Positions 1 to 9,205 are shown, counted from the first letter of the stretch. The stretch: DNA of 37,075 nucleotides from an uncultured Elusimicrobiales bacterium (GCA_944325055.1 CALUYP010000048.1:1-37075); one strand, 5' to 3'. The notes: generated from the sequence alone by a model not told the origin. Numbers and translations are program-made.

Positions 1-18
1 AACGGGATCCATAGGCAT
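1..18 (-). CDS. Possible 5' end of a leftward gene leaving the window
   Basis: Reading the minus strand from position 18 gives ATG CCT ATG GAT CCC GTT, which stays open to the window edge. A perfect TATAAT lies at 30-25 on the minus strand, exactly six bases upstream of this ATG, so the transcript could be leaderless. The second ATG at 12 is preceded by AGGG at a workable distance and is an alternative start. Only six codons are visible, so no function can be given. Confidence 0.25.
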
Positions 19-146
19 ACCCTTATTATAAAAAATCTGGACGTTTTGAAAAGGCGGAAATATAGGTTAGTCCCAAGCGGGGAGCATTTTCTGCCGGGCC
101 GGCGGGTGTGCGCGATTTCCGATGCGGCGGCGAATATAGGCAGACG

Positions 147-1004
147 TTAAGGAGTAGGCAGGGGCGTGCCGGCCGGGATTTTGCTTGGAGTTAAAGCCGG
201 CAGCGGCGTAGCATTAACGGCGCGGGGCATATACATCTGGTCTTCTATTGTGCCGCCGGATACAAGAGCTTTTCGAACGGGACGTTGAGCCCGTTCCAAC
301 GATTCTTGACGTGCTTTTTGAAGTTGGGCTTGACGCGCCTGTTCTCGCTTTTTTTGTTCGTTGCGCAGCGATTGGTTGCTTTGGGATAATTCGTTTAAAA
401 ATTGATTATAAGCTTCCTCCCCGGCATAGGTGCCGATAAGGGCATCTTCCGAAAAAACAAAATAATGCGCAGAAGGCGTTTTATGATTGACGTCAGAATA
501 ATTGAGCTTATAAACTTGATAAATTTTACCGGCGGCTTGGTCGGTTAAATTCATCAGCGCAGCTTGTTTTTCGTAACGGCGCACAAAATCCCGTCGATCC
601 ACTCCCAGATTTACCTGGTATTTTTTATTTATGGCTAAGACGTCTTCGATGTTCGCCGCGCAGGCAACGAAGCGCTGAGGTTCTTGCGCTTTGAAAAGAA
701 ATTTCCGGTAATCCCCGTCATCACTTCCGTAGCGCACGTAGGCGTATTGCGTTCCGTCCTCTGCGGAAATGATTTCGTCTTTGGATGACACGGTGTCCAC
801 TTGATACAATACATAAGAGCGGTCCTTCTTGCGGAAAAGTTTCGTAAGCTGCTGAGCGTTTTTGTCCCACACGGAAACAGATTCCCGCGGGGCAGAGGGC
901 TGCCCTTGTATCTCAATCACAATTTCCGGCGCATCGGGTTGGGCATATAAAAACCCCGTCCACAACAACGCCGCACTTATAAGAATATAAGGCCATTTAT
1001 TCAT
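147..1004 (-). CDS. Secreted hypothetical protein with coiled-coil and proline-rich tail
   Basis: Product of 285 residues. Residues 1-21 form a signal peptide (MNKWPYILISAALLWTGFLYA), so the mature protein should be periplasmic or exported. I do not recognise the central region (about 35-195), which is mixed and rich in charged and aromatic residues. Residues of about 200-245 are rich in Gln, Arg and Glu and predict a helix or coiled coil. The last 30 residues are rich in Pro and Thr (PLPALTPSKIPAGTPLPTP), like a flexible or wall-spanning tail. It lies 27 bases downstream of cysK on the same strand but has its own promoter overlapping the cysK end. No Shine-Dalgarno sequence precedes the ATG. 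Function unknown. Confidence 0.8.
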   Translation of the reverse strand: MNKWPYILISAALLWTGFLYAQPDAPEIVIEIQGQPSAPRESVSVWDKNAQQLTKLFRKKDRSYVLYQVDTVSSKDEIISAEDGTQYAYVRYGSDDGDYRKFLFKAQEPQRFVACAANIEDVLAINKKYQVNLGVDRRDFVRRYEKQAALMNLTDQAAGKIYQVYKLNYSDVNHKTPSAHYFVFSEDALIGTYAGEEAYNQFLNELSQSNQSLRNEQKKREQARQAQLQKARQESLERAQRPVRKALVSGGTIEDQMYMPRAVNATPLPALTPSKIPAGTPLPTP

Positions 1005-1010
1005 ATCTAT

Positions 1011-1039
1011 ATTCTAATCGGTTCGTTTCAATTATTCAA
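1011..1039 (-). promoter_or_regulatory. Promoter of the 147-1004 gene, probably leaderless
   Basis: On the minus strand TTGAAT (1039-1034), a 17-base spacer and TAGAAT (1016-1011) are followed by six bases and then the ATG at 1004. Transcription would start at or next to the A of the ATG. The -35 box overlaps the cysK stop codon. Confidence 0.5.
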
Positions 1040-1943
1040 ATAATCCGGTGCTTAAGTACCGCTCGCCGCCATCCGGCAGGAGGGTAACAATATTTTTACC
1101 GGCGTTTTGTGCGCGCTTTGCCACTTGCAAGGCCGCCCATAATGCCGCCCCCCCTGATATGCCGGGTAAAATGCCTTGAGCGGTAGCCAGGTCCCGTGCG
1201 GTTCGGTATGCGTCTTGCGTGGTGACGCAAATCACCTCATCCAGCAAAGACCGGTCCAACAAAGACGGAATAAAATTAGCCCCGATTCCTTGAATCCCGT
1301 GCGGCGCGGCTTTCCCGCCGGATAACAACGCGGACTCCGCCGGTTCTACCGCAATTATTTTGATGTTTGGATTTTTACTTTTTAAATAACGGCCTGTTCC
1401 GGTAATCGTGCCGCCGGTGCCGACGCCAGCTACAAAAAAGTCTATTTTCCCATTTAAATCGTTCCAAATTTCAGGTCCGGTGGTTTTTTCATGCGCCAAC
1501 GCGTTGTTGGGATTGTCAAACTGTCCGGGCATAAAAGAACCGGGCGTTTGGGCCAGAATTTGTTTGGCGGCTTCTATTGCGCCTTTCATTCCGTCCGCTT
1601 TAGGAGTAAGCACCAGCTTGGCGCCCAGTGCTTTAAGCAGTTTCATGCGTTCGGCGCTCATATTCTCAGGCATTGTCAAAACGATTTTATACCCGCGCGC
1701 CGCTGCTAAAAAGGCTAAAGCGATACCGGTGTTGCCGCTGGTAGGTTCCACCAGGGTCCCTCCGGCGCACAAGCGTCCTTCTTTTTCGGCGGCATGAATC
1801 ATATAGAGCGCCGCACGGTCCTTTACGCTAAAAGGATTATACATTTCCAACTTAGCCCAAACGCGTCCTCGTTTGGGGCCCAACCCCGCAATTTCAACCA
1901 AGGGCGTATTTCCGATGGCTTGTTCCAATGATTTTATTTTCAT
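1032..1943 (-). CDS. cysK: Cysteine synthase (O-acetylserine sulfhydrylase)
   Basis: A 303-residue PLP enzyme that makes cysteine from O-acetylserine and sulfide in the cytoplasm. Lys41 in NPFSVKDR is the Schiff-base lysine. TSGNTG at 68-73 is the substrate loop, and the Gly-rich phosphate-binding loop GVGTGGTITGTGRYLK follows in the middle of the protein. The C-terminal LLPDGGERYLSTGLFE is typical of the CysK/CysM group. Length is normal for CysK (300-325). The ATG at 1943 is preceded by GCGGAG at a fitting distance. It is transcribed divergently from the efflux operon. I see no domain fusion or missing catalytic residue. CysM or cystathionine beta-synthase-like specificity cannot be excluded from sequence alone. 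Confidence 0.93.
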   Translation of the reverse strand: MKIKSLEQAIGNTPLVEIAGLGPKRGRVWAKLEMYNPFSVKDRAALYMIHAAEKEGRLCAGGTLVEPTSGNTGIALAFLAAARGYKIVLTMPENMSAERMKLLKALGAKLVLTPKADGMKGAIEAAKQILAQTPGSFMPGQFDNPNNALAHEKTTGPEIWNDLNGKIDFFVAGVGTGGTITGTGRYLKSKNPNIKIIAVEPAESALLSGGKAAPHGIQGIGANFIPSLLDRSLLDEVICVTTQDAYRTARDLATAQGILPGISGGAALWAALQVAKRAQNAGKNIVTLLPDGGERYLSTGLFE

Positions 1944-1970
1944 TTCTGGCTCCGCTTAAAGGGTTCTTAT

Positions 1971-1999
1971 ATTATAAGCGTTTAAGAAGCGTTTGCCAA
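1971..1999 (-). promoter_or_regulatory. cysK promoter
   Basis: Minus-strand TTGGCA (1999-1994), exactly 17 bases, then TATAAT (1976-1971). This is a near-consensus sigma-70 promoter about 28 bases upstream of the cysK ATG. It overlaps the candidate efflux-operon promoter on the other strand. Confidence 0.65.
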
Positions 2000-2010
2000 T
2001 TGTCTATAAT
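1982..2010 (+). promoter_or_regulatory. Candidate promoter of the RND efflux operon
   Basis: TTAAGA (1982-1987), 17 bases, then TATAAT (2005-2010). The -10 box is perfect and the -35 matches four of six. It would give a leader of about 80 bases before the ATG at 2099. No regulator gene lies next to it. Confidence 0.45.
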
Positions 2011-2098
2011 CTTTAAAAATAAAAAGTTATGGGAATAAATTTTATACAATACTATCATACGCTTCTATAGCGTGAACCTTAAAAGGGGATTTAAATCA

Positions 2099-3685
2099 AT
2101 GAATAAAAAATATTTTTTGCCGGCGGCGTTAACCGCCTTGGTGTTTGCAGCCTTGTTTATAAGCGGTTGCAAAAAAACAGAAAAGTCCGGTGCTTTGCCT
2201 GCACCTGTGGTCAATGCCATTACGGTGGTACAAAAAGATCTTCCATGGAATATAGAGTATCCGGCGCAAGTGGCGGGTTCACTGGAAATCCAAATCCGCG
2301 CCCAAGTAGGGGGTATTTTGCAAGCCCGGCTGTATAATGAAGGAGAATATGTTACCGAGGGAACACAGCTGTTCCAAATAGACGATAAAGAATATAAAGT
2401 GGCGTTGGAAAAAGCCCAGGGTACTTTGGCTCAAGCCAAAGCGGAAGAACGCCGTACCCAGCGTACTTATTCACGTATGAAACGGCTGCGTGCGGATAAT
2501 GCTATCAGCCAGCAGGATTATGATAATGCCCTTTCCGCCTATGAAACGGCCCAAGCAAATGTAAAAGTGGCCCAAGCCGGTGTAAGCGATGCGGAAATTA
2601 ATTTAGGTTATACAAAAGTGACGGCGCCTATTTCTGGAATTGCCGGCAAAGAAGCACAATCGGTGGGCAGCTTGATTTCTCCTGCCGGAGAGTCCGGTTT
2701 GCTGACGACAATGGTTCAAATTAATCCGCTGTATGTTAATTTCTCTATGCCCAGCCGCCAGTTTGAAAAACTATCCGCCGGTTTTGTTTCCGGCCAAATT
2801 TCTATTGGCACCAAAGAACAACAGGATAAATTGGCCGCCGATCAATACCGCCGTACCGCTGCGGCGGATGCGCCCCTTTATGTGGAGGTGTTGTTAAATA
2901 ACGGTAAAATTTATCCTGAAAAAGGAAAAATTGTGTTCTTCGACAGCACTGAAAATACCCAAACTTCCAGCTTGGCCATGAAGGCGGAATTTGCCAATCC
3001 TAAAAATTCACGCGCCTTAATGCCCGGACAATTCGTGCGGGTGCGTTTGGTCGGAGCTACTTATAAAAACGCTATTTTGATTCCTTCTTCAGCCGTGCTT
3101 AATACCGCGCAAGGAATGCTGGCTTATGTGATTGACGCAAATGATACGGTCGTATCCAGACCAATTCAGGCGCAACTCCAGGATGATATGTATATCGTAA
3201 CGGATGGATTAAAAGCCGGAGACCGTATTGTAAGTGAAGGGCTGATCAAAGTGCGTCCCGGACAACAAGTACAGGTGCAAATGAAAACTTTTAATGCGGC
3301 AGAAGCGCCCGCTCCGCAGGAGCAGCCTCTTTCGCAGGACGGAAGAAGCACTGCATTATTAGAAGAAGAAATTGAAGAGTCTGAAGCGCCTGATACGCAA
3401 GCGTTGCCGGCTGATGAGAAGGCCGATTCTCCCGCCAAAGAAGCGTCCGCCGCTCCTGCCGCGGCCTCTGCCGAAAAGGTGTCGGCAACTGCGGCAAAGC
3501 AAACGGAGGCTTTGGTAAATTCCGCATCAAATTCGACAGTGCCTGCTTCAAAGGCTGAACCTGCTCTCTCTGCTCCGGCGGATAAAGCGGCGGCTGCGGC
3601 GGACGCGGAGTCTGCTATTCCCTCCGGGAAAGTGCAAGCGACTGCCTCTTCGGAGACGGAATCAAACGCCGTTGCCGCGAAATAA
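2099..3685 (+). CDS. RND efflux periplasmic adaptor (AcrA/MexA-type lipoprotein)
   Basis: Membrane fusion protein of 528 residues that links the RND pump to the outer-membrane channel. An upstream GTG at 2072 is possible, but ATG 2099 is preferred: AGGGGA sits about nine bases before it and the product begins with a clean lipoprotein signal ending FISGC (lipid-modified Cys24). The order is lipoyl half-motif, alpha-hairpin (about 95-165), second lipoyl half and beta-barrel, as in AcrA. After about residue 400, where this family usually ends, there is an extra tail of about 125 residues that is acidic and Ala, Ser, Glu and Pro rich. The pump gene begins nine bases downstream. Substrate cannot be predicted. 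Confidence 0.92.
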   Translation: MNKKYFLPAALTALVFAALFISGCKKTEKSGALPAPVVNAITVVQKDLPWNIEYPAQVAGSLEIQIRAQVGGILQARLYNEGEYVTEGTQLFQIDDKEYKVALEKAQGTLAQAKAEERRTQRTYSRMKRLRADNAISQQDYDNALSAYETAQANVKVAQAGVSDAEINLGYTKVTAPISGIAGKEAQSVGSLISPAGESGLLTTMVQINPLYVNFSMPSRQFEKLSAGFVSGQISIGTKEQQDKLAADQYRRTAAADAPLYVEVLLNNGKIYPEKGKIVFFDSTENTQTSSLAMKAEFANPKNSRALMPGQFVRVRLVGATYKNAILIPSSAVLNTAQGMLAYVIDANDTVVSRPIQAQLQDDMYIVTDGLKAGDRIVSEGLIKVRPGQQVQVQMKTFNAAEAPAPQEQPLSQDGRSTALLEEEIEESEAPDTQALPADEKADSPAKEASAAPAAASAEKVSATAAKQTEALVNSASNSTVPASKAEPALSAPADKAAAAADAESAIPSGKVQATASSETESNAVAAK

Positions 3686-3694
3686 GGAGAGGGT

Positions 3695-6600
3695 ATGTTT
3701 TCTAAATTTTTTATCAACCGTCCCATTTTTTCTACGGTCATTTCGTTGTTGATTTCGCTGGCGGGAATCGTGTCTATCACGATGCTTCCGATTGAACAAT
3801 ATCCCGATTTGACTCCTCCCACGGTGGAAGTGTCCGCTACGTACCCAGGCGCCAGCCCGGAAGTAATCGCCAATACCGTAGCCGCACCGATTGAACAACA
3901 AGTCAACGGAGTGGAAGACATGTTGTATATGAATTCCACTTCTTCTTCCAATGGGGATATGTCTTTGGTGGTATCGTTTAAAGTAGGGACGGATCCCGAC
4001 CAAGCGGTCATTAACGTCAATAACCGCGTTCAGGGCGCAACGGCAAGTCTGCCTGAGGATGTCCGCCGATATGGGATTACGGTCGATAAAAAATCTTCCT
4101 CTATTTTGCAATTAATTGCTTTGTATTCGCCTAACGGACATTCCGACACGACCACCATCGGCAACTATGCCTTGCTCAATATCGTAGATGATCTAAAACG
4201 TATTGAGGGCGTTGGGGATGCGCAGGTGATGTCTGCCAACGATTACTCTATCCGTATTTGGATTAAGCCGGATGTTTTGTCCCAACGAGGTCTTTCGGTC
4301 AGTGATTTGGTATCCGCCGTTCAAGCGCAAAATACCCAGCGGTCTGCCGGTAAAATCGGGCAGCCGCCGCTGCCTGTTAAAGTAGACCGGATGTATTCCA
4401 TCATCGCACCCGGCCGGTTAACCGATCCAAAGGAATTTGAAGAAATTATTTTACGCGCCAATCCCGACGGTACATCCCTTCGGTTAAAAGATGTGGCGCG
4501 CGTAGAGTTAGGCAGTCAGACGTATGAATTCAATGCTACGTTTAACGGAAAACCCGCCGTACCGATTGGCATTTATTTGTCTCCGGGGGCCAACGCCGTA
4601 GCAACCGCCGAAGCGGTGGACGCGCATATGAAAGAACTGGCCCAAAACTTTCCGCCGGAATTGGATATAGACTATCAGGTGGCCTATGATACCACCTTAT
4701 TCGTAACCGCTTCCATCAAAGAAGTGATCCATACGCTGATTGAAGCGATGATTTTAGTGTTTTTAGTGGTCTATTTGTTCTTGAAGGACTGGCGTGCCAC
4801 GTTAATTCCCTGTTTGGCGGTGCCGGTATCCATTATCGGCGCGTTTGCCGGGATGTTGTTGTTGGGATTTTCAATCAATACGTTGACGTTGTTTGGATTG
4901 GTGCTGGCGATCGGTATGGTGGTGGACGACGCGATTGTAGTAATTGAAAACGTGGAACGCATCATGCACGAAGAAAATCTGCCGGTGAAAGAAGCGACCA
5001 TTAAGGCCATGGATGAAGTGTCCGGCCCGGTGGTAGCGATCGTGCTGGTGTTGTGCTCCGTGTTTGTGCCGGTGGCGTTTATGGGCGGGCTGACGGGGGT
5101 CATGTACCAGCAGTTTGCTATTACAATTGCCGTTTCAGTGATTATTTCCGGGCTGGTGGCGCTTACGCTGACGCCCGCTTTGTGTGCGTTGCTGCTTAAA
5201 AAACAAGAACACCCGACCAAAGGATTTTTCTACCAGTTTGACCGGTTTTTCGAAAAGATGACGGAAAAATATGGTTCTTGGGTATCGTTTTTTATCCGCC
5301 GTTTATCGGTGTCCGCCATATTGATTGCGGTCATCTTTTTGGCGGCATTGGTATTGTTTAAAACCGTACCTACCAGCTTATTGCCGGATGAGGACCAAGG
5401 GGTAATTATGGTGGCGGCGCAGCTGGATCCGTCGGCCTCGTTATCCAACAGCGATGCGGTAGCCAAACAGTTGGAGGAATTGATCGAAGCGCAGCCGGCG
5501 GTATCGCAGGAATTGACGTTTTCTGGATTTGATTTGCTCAGCAGTACCCAAAAAGGCAATGCGGTCTCTTCGTTTATTATGTTAAAGCCTTGGGATGAAC
5601 GCAAGGAAAAATCGCTTTCAGCGGCTGCGGTGGTGCAGGATTTGTATGTTCAATCCCAAGTTAAAATTCCGGCTGCGGTGGTAATGCCGTTTAATCCGCC
5701 CGCCATTATGGGTATGAGTACAACGGGCGGTTTGGAAGGATATATCCAAAACCGCAGTTCCGGAGGGAGTGCGGAGCTGGAAGCGCAGACGCAAAAATTT
5801 ATTGAAGCGGCCAAGAAACGTCCGGAGCTTTCCAGCGTTAGTACTACTTTCTCCGCGGCGGTGCCGCAGTATAAGTTGGATGTAGACGAGATCAAAGCGC
5901 AGGCTATGGGAGTGACGCTGTCGGAGTTGTATACGACTTTACAAGGAACGTTTGGAACTTATTATATCAATGATTTTACGTATTCCGGACGCAGTTTTAA
6001 AGTGATGATGCAGGCGGATGGGGAATACCGCGCCAAGCCCGAACAAATTTCGGGTATTTACGTCCGTTCTTCTTCCGGCGCGATGGTGCCGCTTTCGACG
6101 TTGGTCACGCTGACGCCCATTTTAGGGCCGGATGTAGTGGAACGGTTTAACGTATTCCCGGCGGCTAAAATCATCGCCAACCCGGCGGAAGGATATAGCT
6201 CGGGAGACGCCATCCGCGCCGTCGAAGAAACCGCCAAAGAAGTGCTGGACTCCGGGTTTACCTTGGCTTGGACGGGAACCACTTATCAAGAAAAGCTGAC
6301 GGGCAGCTCTTCTGCTTCAGCGTTGCTGTTGGGGATGTTGGTAGTATTTCTGATTCTGGCGGCGCAGTATGAAAAGTGGAGCCTTCCCATCGCGGTGTTG
6401 CTGGCGGTGCCGTTTGCCTTGTTTGGCGCATTGGCCGGTACGTGGGCGAGAGGACTTTCCAATGATGTTTATTTCCAAATTGCATTGGTGGCGCTGGTTG
6501 GGTTGGCGGCCAAGAACGCGATTTTGATTGTAGAATTTGCCGTCATGCTAAAACAGCAGGGCATGGAAGCGGCAAAGGCCGCGGTACAGGCGGCGCAGCT

Positions 6601-6844
6601 GCGTTTCCGCCCGATTGTGATGACTTCACTGGCGTTTATTTTAGGATGTGTTCCATTAGCTGTCAGCACCGGCGCTGGGGCGGCCAGCCGCCATTCGATT
6701 GGGACGGCGGTTGTATTTGGAATGTTGGCCGCTACGGCGATTGCGCCGTTGTTTATTCCGCTTTTCTTCTGCATATTTGACGGTCGGAAAAAGAAAGAAA
6801 CGGCGGTTGCAGTGCAAGTTGAAAATAAAGAGGAGCAAATATGA
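3695..6844 (+). CDS. RND multidrug efflux pump, inner-membrane permease (AcrB/MexB type)
   Basis: Product of 1049 residues, the usual HAE1-RND length. It exports drugs or other amphiphiles using the proton gradient, working as a trimer with the adaptor and outer-membrane channel. The start FSKFFINRPIFSTVISLLIS is typical. The proton-relay pair is present as Asp411-Asp412 (GMVVDDAIVVIENVER), and the matching lysine is Lys940 in AAKNAILIVEFA. Twelve transmembrane helices and two large periplasmic loops are evident. The ATG at 3695 has GGAGAGGG just upstream. Its stop overlaps the start of the outer-membrane gene by four bases (ATGA), so translation is likely coupled. No frame break is visible. 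Confidence 0.95.
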   Translation: MFSKFFINRPIFSTVISLLISLAGIVSITMLPIEQYPDLTPPTVEVSATYPGASPEVIANTVAAPIEQQVNGVEDMLYMNSTSSSNGDMSLVVSFKVGTDPDQAVINVNNRVQGATASLPEDVRRYGITVDKKSSSILQLIALYSPNGHSDTTTIGNYALLNIVDDLKRIEGVGDAQVMSANDYSIRIWIKPDVLSQRGLSVSDLVSAVQAQNTQRSAGKIGQPPLPVKVDRMYSIIAPGRLTDPKEFEEIILRANPDGTSLRLKDVARVELGSQTYEFNATFNGKPAVPIGIYLSPGANAVATAEAVDAHMKELAQNFPPELDIDYQVAYDTTLFVTASIKEVIHTLIEAMILVFLVVYLFLKDWRATLIPCLAVPVSIIGAFAGMLLLGFSINTLTLFGLVLAIGMVVDDAIVVIENVERIMHEENLPVKEATIKAMDEVSGPVVAIVLVLCSVFVPVAFMGGLTGVMYQQFAITIAVSVIISGLVALTLTPALCALLLKKQEHPTKGFFYQFDRFFEKMTEKYGSWVSFFIRRLSVSAILIAVIFLAALVLFKTVPTSLLPDEDQGVIMVAAQLDPSASLSNSDAVAKQLEELIEAQPAVSQELTFSGFDLLSSTQKGNAVSSFIMLKPWDERKEKSLSAAAVVQDLYVQSQVKIPAAVVMPFNPPAIMGMSTTGGLEGYIQNRSSGGSAELEAQTQKFIEAAKKRPELSSVSTTFSAAVPQYKLDVDEIKAQAMGVTLSELYTTLQGTFGTYYINDFTYSGRSFKVMMQADGEYRAKPEQISGIYVRSSSGAMVPLSTLVTLTPILGPDVVERFNVFPAAKIIANPAEGYSSGDAIRAVEETAKEVLDSGFTLAWTGTTYQEKLTGSSSASALLLGMLVVFLILAAQYEKWSLPIAVLLAVPFALFGALAGTWARGLSNDVYFQIALVALVGLAAKNAILIVEFAVMLKQQGMEAAKAAVQAAQLRFRPIVMTSLAFILGCVPLAVSTGAGAASRHSIGTAVVFGMLAATAIAPLFIPLFFCIFDGRKKKETAVAVQVENKEEQI

Positions 6845-8289
6845 ATCTAAAACAATTAGGAGCTGTGTGGGCGGCGTCCCTTTTCTTGGGCGGTTGTATG
6901 TTAGGACCCAATTATAAACAGCCGGAACTGGATTTGCCTGCCGGGCAGTCTTCCGATAACTTTAGCGTGTTTACCAATGCCAAGTGGTGGGAAGTATTCC
7001 AAGATCCGGTGTTGGACCAATTGGAAGCGGAGGCGTTGGAATACAATAAAGATTTACAAGCCGCCGTTGCGCGGGTAGATCAAGCCCGTGCCGCTGTGGG
7101 GATTGCCACGGCAGACCAGTTGCCGAGTCTTTCCGCCGCGGCAGAGTCTGGACGGGCTGGCAGCCAGGCCGGTTCCGGCGAAACGCAAAGTACCGCTAAT
7201 GTGTCGGTTTCGTATGAATTAGATCTGTGGGGTAAATACCGCCGTTTAAGCGAAGCGGCCCGCGCCCAGTTGCTTGCCAGTGAGGCCGCACGCGATACGA
7301 TACGCTTGACGCTCACGGCAGATGTAGCCAAAAATTATTTTTCGCTTCGCATGTTGGATGCCCAGTTGGAAATCGCCCAGCGTACTTTAAAGGCGCGGCA
7401 AGAAAATGTGCGCATCTATACCAGCCGTTATCAAAACGGTTATTGTACGGAAGTGGATTTGAAACGTGTGGAAGCCAATATGGCCAGCGTGCAGGCGCAG
7501 GAACAGCAACTGCGTTTGAAGATTGCTCAGACGGAAACGGCTCTTTCCGTGTTGGTAGGAAAATCTCCGCGGGAAATGGTCCAGAACGATACGGCGAGGG
7601 GGAAGAGTCTGTCGGAAATTACGCTTATTCCCGACGTGCCGGAAGGAATCCCGTCCGATTTGCTCGCCCGCCGTCCGGATGTGCGTTCCGCGGAAGGACA
7701 GCTGATTGCCGCCAATGCCAATATCGGTGCGGCCCGCGCGGCTTATTTCCCTTCTATTCCGTTGACGGCTTCTGCCGGTTATGCCAGCGGCGCATTGAAT
7801 GATTTGTTTACCGGATCGTCCGGCGTTTGGGCTGTCGGCGGACAATTATTAGCGCCTATTTTTGAAGGCGGCAAAATCCGTGCGGAAAACGAACAAGCAG
7901 AAGCTCAATATCGTGAGATGTTGGCCTCGTATGAAAAAACGGTGCAAGGGGCTTTCAAAGAAGCATTGGATGCCATTGCGGCAAACCGGATCAACCGTGA
8001 AATTTTTGATTCTTACAAGCAGCAAACCGAAGCCATGTAGCGCAGTTACGATTTGACTAAAAAGCAAGAAGACGCGGGGCTGATTGGCGTAACCGATTTG
8101 CTCGATGTAGAAGAGAATCTGCTTTCCGCCGAAATGAATTTGGCCTCCGCACGCAATGATGAATTGGCGGCTGTGGTGAACTTATCCAAGGCATTGGGCG
8201 GCGGATGGAACGTACAGGAAGGGTTTGGCCCATACGAACAGTTAGTCAAAGACCAACAGACTGAATTGAAAACACAAGCAGCCAAGTAA
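6841..8289 (+). pseudogene. RND outer-membrane factor (OprM/NodT family), interrupted by in-frame TAG
   Basis: An outer-membrane lipoprotein channel: the signal ends LGGC at Cys19, followed by MLGPNYKQP, the classic NodT/OprM start. The frame is open from 6841 to a TAG at 8038-8040 (399 codons). It continues in the same frame from 8041 to TAA at 8289 with clear family sequence (SYDLTKKQEDAGLIGVTDLL, then ENLLSAEMNLASARND). The full product would be 482 residues with one stop inside the last alpha-hairpin. The family commonly has Gln there, and CAG to TAG is a single change. Without readthrough the protein loses its final helices and should not form a trimer. The alternatives are a real nonsense mutation, a base-call error, or suppression. 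TAG also ends the intact GH3 gene at 33929, so general recoding is unlikely. Confidence 0.88.
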
Positions 8290-8303
8290 AAATTCGGTTT
8301 ACA

Positions 8304-8340
8304 CAACGTCCCGTTCAAATAGAACGGGACGTTGTTTTTT
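8304..8340 (+). terminator. Rho-independent terminator of the efflux operon
   Basis: CAACGTCCCGTTC (8304-8316) pairs perfectly with GAACGGGACGTTG (8322-8334) across a five-base loop, followed by a run of T. It lies 15 bases past the TAA of the outer-membrane gene, which supports the operon extending through the TAG at 8038. Confidence 0.9.
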
Positions 8341-8376
8341 ATAGAAATATATTTGTTAAAATAAAGACAGAAGAAC

Positions 8377-8404
8377 TTGATTTTCTGAAATTCTAAGATA
8401 CACT
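8377..8404 (+). promoter_or_regulatory. Candidate promoter of the 8444 gene
   Basis: TTGATT (8377-8382), 16 bases, then TACACT (8399-8404), each four or more of six against consensus. A GGGGAG ribosome-binding site lies eight bases before the ATG at 8444. Confidence 0.35.
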
Positions 8405-8443
8405 ATTTAGTAAGGCGAAAATGCTTTTTGGGGAGAGAAAAGT

Positions 8444-9169
8444 ATGTTTAAAGTTTATAAAAAATTATTTAGTATATGCCTGTTTTTCTGTATGACGGCT
8501 TCTGTTTCTGCGGAAGTGATTTCCACGATTAGTTATAATCCATCCCGTATGGGGGAATATACTTATTTGAAGATATCAGACAGAGCTTCCTTTAAAGGCG
8601 GATTAACTACACCTGTATTGAATATTAATTCTAGTGGAACGGTGTCTATGGAAAGTGATACAAATTTGCGTATTGATGATCTTATAGAGAGTAGCGGCGC
8701 CAGTATTAATATGCCAAATACAGTCTTTCATGGAAATGCTTCTGTTTCCTATGCTTCCTATGATGCGGAAGATGAAAGTCTCCCTTCTACAGGGTTGCTT
8801 CCTCAAGTACAAGTTAAAGGAGGGGAGCAGAATTATAAACAGGATTCTTATATTAATACATTAGAAGCTGTAAATATATTAAAGCAGAAAGTAGCTCTTC
8901 TTAAAAGTTCTACCACGAATATTCTAGGGAATAAAGGCGCTTCGGTGACACTGTATGAAGGAGACACTACGACTGGTTTTTTATTGGATGGAAAAGATAT
9001 TCCTGAGCCTACTGCTATGCATACCAATACCGGAAAAGATTTATCATCCTGTGAATTGGTTTGGGAAAAGAGAAAGACAAGTGATACCACAACAAAGACG
9101 GTGTATTTATTGGCCTTAAAGGGTTGTTCTTCTTCTGCCCCCACTACGGGAGATGAATCCGAAGATTAA
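8444..9169 (+). CDS. Secreted protein of unknown function, Ser/Thr-rich
   Basis: Product of 241 residues. Residues 1-23 form a signal peptide ending SVSA, so it is exported. I do not recognise a family. Residues of about 40-110 alternate short hydrophobic stretches with Ser, Asn and Gly (SSGTVSMESDTNLRIDDL), which suggests stacked beta strands such as a beta-helix. This is inference. The C-terminal part has two Cys (SSCELVWEK and LKGCSSS) that could form a disulfide, and the protein ends in an acidic Thr/Ser tail. The ATG has GGGGAGAG upstream. It sits alone between two hairpins and is probably monocistronic. Its base composition is more AT-rich than the efflux genes before it. Possible roles are a surface fibre or appendage subunit. 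Confidence 0.75.
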   Translation: MFKVYKKLFSICLFFCMTASVSAEVISTISYNPSRMGEYTYLKISDRASFKGGLTTPVLNINSSGTVSMESDTNLRIDDLIESSGASINMPNTVFHGNASVSYASYDAEDESLPSTGLLPQVQVKGGEQNYKQDSYINTLEAVNILKQKVALLKSSTTNILGNKGASVTLYEGDTTTGFLLDGKDIPEPTAMHTNTGKDLSSCELVWEKRKTSDTTTKTVYLLALKGCSSSAPTTGDESED

Positions 9170-9205
9170 GAGATATCCCTTTTATTTATATTATAGAGTG
9201 TTATG

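Noticed and set aside
3166-4020. Long minus-strand open frames across the RND genes and other conserved genes
   Set aside because: They lie opposite clear conserved coding sequence, lack ribosome sites and have repetitive composition that mirrors the codon use of the real strand.
8038-8040. General recoding of TAG as an amino acid
   Set aside because: TAG is the natural end of the intact GH3 gene at 33929, and no other gene in the window contains an internal TAG.
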